From Flavobacteriales bacterium (lineage in GTDB: Bacteria > Bacteroidota > Bacteroidia > Flavobacteriales_F > PHOS-HE28), in contig JADKCV010000025.1 of the NCBI GenBank assembly GCA_016718655.1, forward strand, positions 1 through 51,860: a stretch of 51,860 nt of DNA, written 5' to 3'. Both the position numbers and the translations under genes were made by a program. Below the pieces are notes generated by a model. It had not been told where the DNA came from, did not search any database, and saw only the letters and a list, made by a program, of their open reading frames with translations. Positions 43,227 through 50,060 of the stretch are shown here, one piece after another (the stretch's first letter is position 1; every line of letters starts with the position of its first letter).

Positions 43227-43685
43227 TCAGTGCGTGCCGGTATGGCCGAAGCCCCCTGCGCCGCGTTCCGAGGCGCGAAGGTCCGCACTTTCCGCGAAAG
43301 TCACCCGGACATAGCGCGCAACGACCAATTGGGCGATGCGATCGCCGTCGTTCACCGTGAAGGGATCGTGGCCGTGGTTGATCAGGAGCACGCCCACTTC
43401 GCCGCGGTAATCGGCGTCGATGGTGCCTGGGCTGTTGAGCACTGTGACGCCGTGTTTGAAGGCCAGACCGCTGCGGGGGCGCACCTGGGCCTCGGTGCCT
43501 TCGGGCAGCTCCAGGAAGAGGCCGGTGGGGATCAGGCTGCGCTGTCCGGGGGCGAGGATGATGGGCGCGTCGATGTTGGCGCGGAGGTCGAGGCCGGCAC
43601 TGTGGTCGGTGGCGTAGCTGGGGAGGGGGTGTCGGCTCCGGTTGGTGATGCGGACTTCGGTGGTTGGCATGAGGACCTCGTTCAT
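43227..43685 (-). CDS. dut: dUTP diphosphatase
   Basis: Dut hydrolyses dUTP to dUMP and pyrophosphate, limiting uracil in DNA. All five family motifs are present in 152 residues: AGLDLRAN, RPRSGLAFKHG, NSPGTIDADYRGEVGV, RIAQLVV and the P-loop-like GAGGFGHTG, which has His where many enzymes have Ser. ATG 43685 overlaps the flippase stop as ATGA; a second ATG at 43670 (MPTTEVRI) is an alternative. Confidence 0.95.
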   Translation of the reverse strand: MNEVLMPTTEVRITNRSRHPLPSYATDHSAGLDLRANIDAPIILAPGQRSLIPTGLFLELPEGTEAQVRPRSGLAFKHGVTVLNSPGTIDADYRGEVGVLLINHGHDPFTVNDGDRIAQLVVARYVRVTFAESADLRASERGAGGFGHTGTH

Positions 43686-45172
43686 GCGGGCAAAGGTCGC
43701 AGCGCGTCCTTCTCTGACCTCCAGGCCAGTCCAATAAAGATCAACAGTGCGGCCGTTCTCATTGCATATTTCCCAATGCCCTCCAACGCCACCTGCTCGC
43801 AACCCCACCACAGCACCACCGCCCCCGCCATGTACAGCAGCACGCGGCTCACGTTGTAGGGGATCGGGTAGTGCCGCTGCCCCCACACGTAGCTGATGGC
43901 CGCCATGCTGAAGTAGCAGATCAAGGTGGTCCAGGCCGCGCCCATGTAGCCCATGTGCGGTATCAGTGCGAAAAGCAGCACGATGGTGATGGCGGCGCCG
44001 ATGAGGCTGATGGTGCTGCCCACACGCGGCCGGTCGGTGAGCTTGTACCACACGCTCTGGTTGTAGTAGATGCCGAGGAACACGTTGGCGAGCATCAGGA
44101 TGGGCACCACGCGCAGCCCTTCGTGGTAGGCCGGGTTGGGGATGAACCACTTGAAGAGGTCGAGGAAGAGCATCACCACCAGGAAGGCGCTCATGCACAC
44201 CGCCACGAAGATGTTCATGATGCGGGCGAAGGTCTCGCGGCTGTTCTTTTCCTTGGCGTGGCTGAAGAAGAAGGGCTCGGCGCCCATGCGGAAGGCCTGG
44301 ATGAAGAGCGTGATGAGCACGGCCAGTTTGTAGCACGCGCCGTAGATCCCGATCTGCGCATCGGCGACATCGGCAGGCAGCAGGTACTTGAGGATCACGC
44401 GGTCGGCGGTCTCGTTCACCATGCCGGCGAGACCCGCGATCATCAGCGGTGCACCGAACGCCGCCATGGCGCGCAGCAGGTCGCGGTCCAGGGGCTTGAA
44501 CGAGGGCCAGGAGGGCAACAGCACCAGCAGCTTCACCGCGGTGGCCACCAGGTTGATGGCGAACACGTAGCCCACGCCGAGCGAGGGGTCGTACACCGCA
44601 TCGATCAGCGCGTTGCTCTGCCCCATGTTGTACCGCTTCATGCAGTACAGCAGGAAGAACAGGCTGAGCCCGATGTTCACCCCCACGCTGAGCAGGTTGA
44701 TGGCGGCGTACTTCCACGGACGGCCCTGTTGCCGCAACCGCGCCATGGGGATGGCGGTGATGGCATCGATGCCGATGATCATCACGAGCATCAGCACGGA
44801 GCTCGCGTAAGCACCGAAGTGCAGGCCGTTCGCGAGTTGCCCGGAGAACAGCCCGCCGAGCAGCATGAAGACCAACGCCGGGAAGAAGAGGCCCCAGGTG
44901 GCGGTGGCGTAGAGCACCCGTCCGCCGTCGGGGTTGTCCTTCACATGATCCTTGTTGGCGAAGCGGAAGAAGGTGGTCTCGAAGCCGAAGGTGAGCACCA
45001 CGTTGAGCAGGGCCGTCCAGGAATAGAGCGCGGTGACCACCCCGTACTCGGCAGGCTCGAAGACGAATTTGCTGGTGTACAGCGGCACCAACAGGAAGTT
45101 GAGGAAGCGCGCAACGATGCTGCTGAGCCCGTAGATGGCCGTTTGGCCGGCGAGTTTGCGGAGGGCGCTCAT
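43682..45172 (-). CDS. Lipopolysaccharide/oligosaccharide flippase (Wzx/MATE-like)
   Basis: The 496-residue integral membrane protein has about 14 hydrophobic segments, beginning MSALRKLAGQTAIYGLSSIV and LNFLLVPLYTSKFVFEPAEY, the typical start of polysaccharide flippases. YKLAVLITLFIQAFRMGAEP and FFFSHAKEKN in the middle are also typical. It should move a lipid-linked sugar across the inner membrane. ATG 45172 is preferred over 45196 on family alignment. It is the first gene of the cluster running down to the EnvC-like gene, and its stop overlaps dut. Confidence 0.9.
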   Translation of the reverse strand: MSALRKLAGQTAIYGLSSIVARFLNFLLVPLYTSKFVFEPAEYGVVTALYSWTALLNVVLTFGFETTFFRFANKDHVKDNPDGGRVLYATATWGLFFPALVFMLLGGLFSGQLANGLHFGAYASSVLMLVMIIGIDAITAIPMARLRQQGRPWKYAAINLLSVGVNIGLSLFFLLYCMKRYNMGQSNALIDAVYDPSLGVGYVFAINLVATAVKLLVLLPSWPSFKPLDRDLLRAMAAFGAPLMIAGLAGMVNETADRVILKYLLPADVADAQIGIYGACYKLAVLITLFIQAFRMGAEPFFFSHAKEKNSRETFARIMNIFVAVCMSAFLVVMLFLDLFKWFIPNPAYHEGLRVVPILMLANVFLGIYYNQSVWYKLTDRPRVGSTISLIGAAITIVLLFALIPHMGYMGAAWTTLICYFSMAAISYVWGQRHYPIPYNVSRVLLYMAGAVVLWWGCEQVALEGIGKYAMRTAALLIFIGLAWRSEKDALRPLPA

Positions 45173-45201
45173 TACTGGCCACCCTGGCCCCCTCAAGACA
45201 C

Positions 45202-45396
45202 GCGCCGCAGATTACGCAGATCCAGAATACCTGAACCTCCGAGGGATGCTTCCAGGAAGGTCCTCGATGGGACGATGGGGACAACAAGAAAGCGATGAAG
45301 ACGTGCCAGATATCTGGTCTGCTTGATGGTGGCGACTAGGTTCCTCGAGCCGGCGAGCAGCCCATCTGCGCCCGCCATCTGCGTCATCTGCGGCGC
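45202..45396. repeat. Short element with 20-bp terminal inverted repeats
   Basis: GCGCCGCAGATTACGCAGAT (45202-45221) is repeated in inverse orientation at 45377-45396 with one mismatch. Between them lie about 155 bp with a central palindrome CCAGATATCTGG (near 45307) and weakly complementary flanks, so the whole can fold back on itself. The CTGCG-T-(C/A)-ATCTGCGG sequence resembles short dispersed intergenic motifs I have seen in Bacteroidota genomes. No transposase is encoded. It may be a non-autonomous element; other copies in the genome would be needed to show that. Confidence 0.5.
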
Positions 45397-46192
45397 AAGA
45401 ACTCGTCCATGTAATTCCCTCCGCCTTCCGCTTCTCCATGAACGCGCTCGTGCCCTCCTTGAAATCCGCGGTGCCGAAACACTTGCCGAACTCCTCGATC
45501 TCGCGTTGCAGGCCGTTGGCGCCGGGTTCGTAGCCGGCGTTCACTGCGCGGATGGCGGCACCCAGGGCGGTGGGGCTGTTGCGCGCGATCTTGCTGGCGA
45601 GCTCCATGCAGGTGCTGATGAGTTGGTCAGCAGGTACAACATGGTTCACCAGTCCCCATTGGTGGGCTTCGGCGGCGGGGATCATGCCCGAGCTGCCGAG
45701 GAGGATAATCTCCAAGGCCTTGCCCTTGCCAACCAGTTGTGCCAAGCGCTGCGTGCCGCCATAACCGGGGATCACACCCAGGCCCACTTCGGGCAGGCCC
45801 AGTTTGGCGGTCTCGCTGGCCACGCGGAAATGACAGCTCATCGCAAGTTCCAGTCCGCCGCCCAGCGCGAAGCCGTTCACCGCGGCGATCACGGGCTTGT
45901 TGAGGCGTTCCACATGGTTGAAGAGCTTCTGGTGCCCGTCGGCGCTCAGGGCCTTGCCTTCCTCCACGCCGAAGTGGGCGAACTCCTTGATGTCGGCACC
46001 CGCCACGAAGGCCTTGGCCCCACTACCGGTGAGCATGAGCACGCGCACGCTGGTATCACCCTCGGCCTCGCTGAGCGCTCGGTCCAGCTCGTCGATGGTG
46101 GCTCGGTTCAGCGCGTTGAGCTGGTCTGGGCGGTTGATGGTGATGGTGCGGACAGGGCCGTCGTTAGCGACCAAAAGGTTCGTGTAGGACAT
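45212..46192 (-). CDS. Enoyl-CoA hydratase (crotonase family), with an unusual tail
   Basis: The crotonase part (about residues 1-258) is complete. It has ITINRPDQLNALNRATIDEL, AFVAGADIKEF with the oxyanion-hole Gly-Ala-Asp, NGFALGGGLELAMSCHFRVA, and the catalytic Glu pair in the ELAMSC and PEVGLGVIPGYGGTQRL regions, ending SAFMEKRKAE. It hydrates trans-2-enoyl-CoA in fatty-acid oxidation. The open frame then runs 66 residues through the inverted-repeat element at 45202-45396. A one-base shift after KAE would instead give NYMDEFLRRR and a stop at 45384-45386, a more usual length of about 269. Either the element extended the protein or a base is missing here. Confidence 0.88.
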   Translation of the reverse strand: MSYTNLLVANDGPVRTITINRPDQLNALNRATIDELDRALSEAEGDTSVRVLMLTGSGAKAFVAGADIKEFAHFGVEEGKALSADGHQKLFNHVERLNKPVIAAVNGFALGGGLELAMSCHFRVASETAKLGLPEVGLGVIPGYGGTQRLAQLVGKGKALEIILLGSSGMIPAAEAHQWGLVNHVVPADQLISTCMELASKIARNSPTALGAAIRAVNAGYEPGANGLQREIEEFGKCFGTADFKEGTSAFMEKRKAEGITWTSSCAADDADGGRRWAARRLEEPSRHHQADQISGTSSSLSCCPHRPIEDLPGSIPRRFRYSGSA

Positions 46193-46210
46193 GGATGTTC
46201 GGTCGTTTTC

Positions 46211-46242
46211 TGATCACCTGATCGTCTGATCATGTGATCGGC
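46211..46242. repeat. Four phased 8-bp repeats TGATCRNN in the crotonase leader
   Basis: TGATCACC, TGATCGTC, TGATCATG and TGATCGGC begin at 46211, 46219, 46227 and 46235, exactly 8 bp apart. They lie between the putative -7 box (46248) and the start codon (46192) of the crotonase gene, spanning the expected transcription start. They may be an operator array or an RNA-level control site. Confidence 0.55.
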
Positions 46243-46247
46243 ATGGC

Positions 46248-46255
46248 CAAAGGTA
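46248..46255 (-). promoter_or_regulatory. Promoter: TTG -33 element and TACCTTTG -7 box for the crotonase gene
   Basis: On the minus strand TACCTTTG is an exact TAnnTTTG match, with a TTG 19 bp upstream. It lies 55 bp before the ATG at 46192, just inside the short gap after the histidine-kinase stop. Confidence 0.55.
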
Positions 46256-46259
46256 TCGG

Positions 46260-49200
46260 CTACTTCCGCAAGGGCAAGGCCACGAAGAAGCTGCTGCCAG
46301 CGCCTTCGCGGCTTTCGAACCACACCCTGCCCCCCGCGCTTTCCACCATGCGTTGCACCATGGCCAAGCCCAGGCCCATGCCACTGCTCTTGGTGGTGAA
46401 GTTGGGTCGGAAGATGCGCTCGCGGTCCTTTTCAGCGATGCCGGTTCCGTTGTCGCGCACTTCGGCGATGGCCTCCGTGTCGGTGCTGCGCAGCCGCACT
46501 TCCACCCGGCCTGCGCGGTCCTCCGGGATGGCCTGCTGGGCGTTCTTCAACAGGTTGTTGAACACACGCATCAAGTGGTCGCGGTCGGCGAGCACATCCT
46601 GGGGCTGTTCGCTGAGGCGCTCGAGGGTGCAATGCAGGCCGGGCATGGCCTGGAATACGCTCACCGCGGCTTCCGCGACCTGGGCCAGGTCCAGCGGTTC
46701 GGGGCGGGCCTTGGGCAGCTGCGCGAAGTTGCTGAAGGCGCCTGCGATGCCGCTGAGGGTGTCGATCTGCTCCACCAGCCCGCGGCTGAAGCGTTCGAGG
46801 CGTTCGGCGGCATCGGGTGCATCAGGCTTCCACGTGCGCTGGAAGTGCTGGATGCTGAGCTTCATCGGGGTGAGCGGGTTCTTGATCTCGTGGGCCACCT
46901 GCCGCGCCATCTCGCGCCAAGCGCTCTCGCGTTCGCTGCGGGCGAGCAGTTCGGCACTGGCGCGCAGCTCCTCCACCTTTCGGTTGTACACCTCCACCAG
47001 CTGACCCACCTCGTCGTTGCCCTGGTAGCGGATGGGCACGTTGGCACCCTGCAGGGCCACGCGGCTCAAGGCATTCTTCAGCAGGTCCAGGGGGCGTGTG
47101 GTCCAGTTGCTGATGAAAACGGCCACCAGCACGCTGAGTGCGAAGAAGAGCACGAAGAGGTTCACCACGGCGATGAGCACACCGGCACGCTCCTCTTCCA
47201 ACTGTACGCGGTCTGCGAAACTGGGTAGGGAAACGTAAGCCATGGTCCGGCCGTCCCTATCGTTCAAAGGCACATAAGCCGAGCTGTAGTTGGCGGTGCC
47301 GATCTGCTCCTCGTGCACGTAACCGCTTGAACCGTTGAGCGCCAGTCGGGAATACGCCATGGGGTCCATCAGGGGTCCCAGAAGTCCACTGGAAAAGACC
47401 TGCGGTCTGGAGGTGGAGAGCAGTCTGCCATCGAGACCATGTACGGTGATATCGGTGAAGAACACATTGCTGGCACGTGCAAGAAGATGGTCGAGGTACC
47501 CGGCTTGATCGGTGGACAATCGGGTCTCCCCAGCGAAGCGTTGCTGGAGCTCTTGGGCCACGGACCGGGCCTTTTGGAGAACGGTGGCTTGCGTGCGTTG
47601 TTCGAATTGTTCGGTAAGCAAGCGTTGGGTGCCCAGCCCGAAGAAAACGAGCCCCACGATGGTGAAGAGCAGCAACGCCAGGCGCACCTTGGCCCCGATA
47701 CCAAGTCCCACTGGACCACGGTTGCGACCAATGGATCGCAGGGCCAGAGCCAGCAGGACCAACACACCGAACAGGGCGAACAGGTAGCTGAACGTGGTGG
47801 CCTGGTCAAGAAGCGAGGGAGCAAGGGTGGCCAGCACGATGAGGGTGCCTTGGGGATCCCCTTTGGCCATGCACCTGTAGCCCTGGTCCGTGTACCACAA
47901 CAGGTGATCAGTGGGCATGTGTCGGGTCCAGCGTCTTGGATGATCCAAATGACCGGACCGCTCAGCAAGTTGCCCACCCTCGTATCGTGCCATGCCATAG
48001 AGTTCGGTTCGACGGTCCAAGGGGTCCTCGCCGGAGATCAGAAGGTCCGGAAAGCCAGGTCCTTGTGCGGTTGAGCGAGGGTGTATCTCCAGGATGAGCT
48101 GACCGGAAGCCGTGGTATCGTTTGCCATCACAGCGATGCGTGCATGGTAGAACGGGCTTCGACCGGGCTGTTCCTCGATGAACAGGTCGGGCATATCGGC
48201 CATGGCCAGTGGGTCATTGAATGCGCCTACCGATAGGGAAGAGCTGAGCGGTGGAGCGCTGGTGGTGGCGCATCGCAGGTTGCCGATGGCGTCCAGGGCG
48301 AAGAGGCGGACATCGAACCGCTCCCAGTACCCGTTGAAGAAGCGCTGTCTGACCTGTTGATCAAGGAGCGTGGCATCGCAACCGGTAGGTCGTACAAGCA
48401 GTTCGTTGAGTGCTTGGTCAGAGCGCAAGAGGGGAGCAGTGCCTCGAAAGAGCAGCTCCACCACAGGGTCTTCACGCACGGCCAAGCGTTCAGCGAGCAC
48501 TGGGCGTTCCCGTTCCTCGCGGTGGCGCGTGTACTTGATCAGCAAGTGAGCAGTGGTAGCTGCGAAGAGGGCCACTGTTAGCACCGCTTGAACGAAGCGG
48601 AGTTGGCGTCCCTTGGCCCAAAGGAGTATCGCCAGTATCGGCAATGGCCACAAGAACAATACGGTGTCCAGTTCGCCGACCAGATGATGAATGACCACGG
48701 ATACCACGAACACACCCAACGGTATCGCCCAAGGCCGGGACGATCCTGCGCTCCATGTGACACGCATGGCGATGAGTGCCCCTACCCACCAAGCCGCATG
48801 GAGCATGGCGATGGCCAATAAGGCCAGGGCGCTCAACAGACTGAGCCCCTCGATATGGAACAGGTCGAGGTCCACACTGCTATTGTCCACCAGCCCGATG
48901 ATCAGCTGGGTGGTCCACGCTCCAAAAAGGAGGACTGTGGCCCATAACAGGATGATCACGTACGGCCTTGGACGTTCATGTTCCCGGTGAATGGAAGTGA
49001 CCTTGAGCGTGAACAGGGCCATGGTGAGCAACAGACCTGCATTGAGCACCATGTCACCCAACGACGGGAAGGCCATGGAGGTGGCGTAGATGGCGGGATC
49101 GAACAAGGGGAGGCGGTCAAAAGGAGAAGTGGGTACCGCAATGAGCTGCACCCAACGCAGGAAGAGCGTTACCAGAATGAAAGCGAATGCAGCCGTTCGC

Positions 49201-49898
49201 CCACCCCAACTGTTGGTGGGTCGCAGGAAACCGGACCAGAGCGCCGCAACAAGAAGGATGATGCCCACGATCAGCAAGGCCATTCGTTGGATGATCCAAG
49301 GACCGAGTTCCAACGCACCGTCCTTCAATTGCAAGGCCAGGAGCGCTTGGTCGTCGAAGTCATGTAGGATGTGGGGGGAGCTATCCGGGGAGGCCGCCGT
49401 GATGCTCGCGGGAATTCGCAGTGACGGATGGAAGCGGTGCTTGAGGTAGGCGTTCTCGATCGTAGGGGTGAGCAAAAGCGGTCTCAGCGCAACTAGCGTG
49501 TACGGCGGTCGCACCATTTGCTCATGCAGATAGGTCGCGGAGGTCAGCTCGAGCGATCCTTTCGAGGAAGGTGGGCCTTTTGAAAGTTCGACGGGAACTT
49601 GGCCGCTCCAACAGACCAAACTGTCATCCAGGTATCCGAGAAAGAGGGTCCCGGTGCGGCGGTGTTCAGCCTCCAATTCCTGGATATGGTCGATCATCCA
49701 GTTGTCCGGGCCGATCCTCTGAAGCCTATCGGCCCAGCGCTGCGCTGCCGATCCGAGCGCCCTGCGATGGTCGAGCAGGTCCTTTTGGGCCTTTTCCGTG
49801 ACTTGCACGAGGTACGCGTCCCCATTCGGCTCCTGGATGCTGAAGGAAAGCACCAAGGCCAAGGCGGCCAATAGGATGCGGATCAAGGGGCGTGACAT
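46260..49898 (-). CDS. NtrY-like membrane sensor histidine kinase
   Basis: The 1,212-residue protein starts with a membrane helix (LIRILLAALALVLSF), a periplasmic region (about 25-215) and a block of about eight membrane helices (about 220-460). A second large extracytoplasmic domain (about 470-720), further helices near 735-770 and 790-810, a sensor region, a membrane helix and HAMP (about 905-960) follow. The kinase core has phospho-acceptor His1003 in VAHEIKNPLTPMKL, an N box NLLKNAQQAIPED, G1 DNGTGIAEKD, F box FRPNFTTKS and G2 GMGLGLAM. The HEIKNPLTP box is characteristic of NtrY-type kinases. The signal is unknown, and no response regulator gene is adjacent. ATG 49898 is taken at the first membrane helix. 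Confidence 0.9.
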   Translation of the reverse strand: MSRPLIRILLAALALVLSFSIQEPNGDAYLVQVTEKAQKDLLDHRRALGSAAQRWADRLQRIGPDNWMIDHIQELEAEHRRTGTLFLGYLDDSLVCWSGQVPVELSKGPPSSKGSLELTSATYLHEQMVRPPYTLVALRPLLLTPTIENAYLKHRFHPSLRIPASITAASPDSSPHILHDFDDQALLALQLKDGALELGPWIIQRMALLIVGIILLVAALWSGFLRPTNSWGGRTAAFAFILVTLFLRWVQLIAVPTSPFDRLPLFDPAIYATSMAFPSLGDMVLNAGLLLTMALFTLKVTSIHREHERPRPYVIILLWATVLLFGAWTTQLIIGLVDNSSVDLDLFHIEGLSLLSALALLAIAMLHAAWWVGALIAMRVTWSAGSSRPWAIPLGVFVVSVVIHHLVGELDTVLFLWPLPILAILLWAKGRQLRFVQAVLTVALFAATTAHLLIKYTRHREERERPVLAERLAVREDPVVELLFRGTAPLLRSDQALNELLVRPTGCDATLLDQQVRQRFFNGYWERFDVRLFALDAIGNLRCATTSAPPLSSSLSVGAFNDPLAMADMPDLFIEEQPGRSPFYHARIAVMANDTTASGQLILEIHPRSTAQGPGFPDLLISGEDPLDRRTELYGMARYEGGQLAERSGHLDHPRRWTRHMPTDHLLWYTDQGYRCMAKGDPQGTLIVLATLAPSLLDQATTFSYLFALFGVLVLLALALRSIGRNRGPVGLGIGAKVRLALLLFTIVGLVFFGLGTQRLLTEQFEQRTQATVLQKARSVAQELQQRFAGETRLSTDQAGYLDHLLARASNVFFTDITVHGLDGRLLSTSRPQVFSSGLLGPLMDPMAYSRLALNGSSGYVHEEQIGTANYSSAYVPLNDRDGRTMAYVSLPSFADRVQLEEERAGVLIAVVNLFVLFFALSVLVAVFISNWTTRPLDLLKNALSRVALQGANVPIRYQGNDEVGQLVEVYNRKVEELRASAELLARSERESAWREMARQVAHEIKNPLTPMKLSIQHFQRTWKPDAPDAAERLERFSRGLVEQIDTLSGIAGAFSNFAQLPKARPEPLDLAQVAEAAVSVFQAMPGLHCTLERLSEQPQDVLADRDHLMRVFNNLLKNAQQAIPEDRAGRVEVRLRSTDTEAIAEVRDNGTGIAEKDRERIFRPNFTTKSSGMGLGLAMVQRMVESAGGRVWFESREGAGSSFFVALPLRK

Positions 49899-50060
49899 GG
49901 CGCTTGTCGGCGGCAAGGGTCGGGCCAAAGTACGAGAAGCCCCTGCGCTTGTGCGCGACACGACCGACAGAATGGAGCATTCGTCGTTCCGAGAACCTTT
50001 TTCATGACCACTCACGTAGAACGGTCACGGTCCACCACTCATGGGCCGGGACCTTATCGA

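Noticed and set aside
43227..45287. A 686-codon minus-strand frame covering dut and the flippase
   Set aside because: Only its last about 152 codons (dut) are real; the upstream part is the flippase gene in the wrong frame and is His/Arg-rich nonsense.
43871..45298. Long plus-strand frame opposite the flippase
   Set aside because: Translation is His/Glu/Gly-rich without any domain; antisense shadow of a GC-rich gene.
46211..46242. CRISPR-like repeat array
   Set aside because: Units are 8 bp, contiguous and without spacers.
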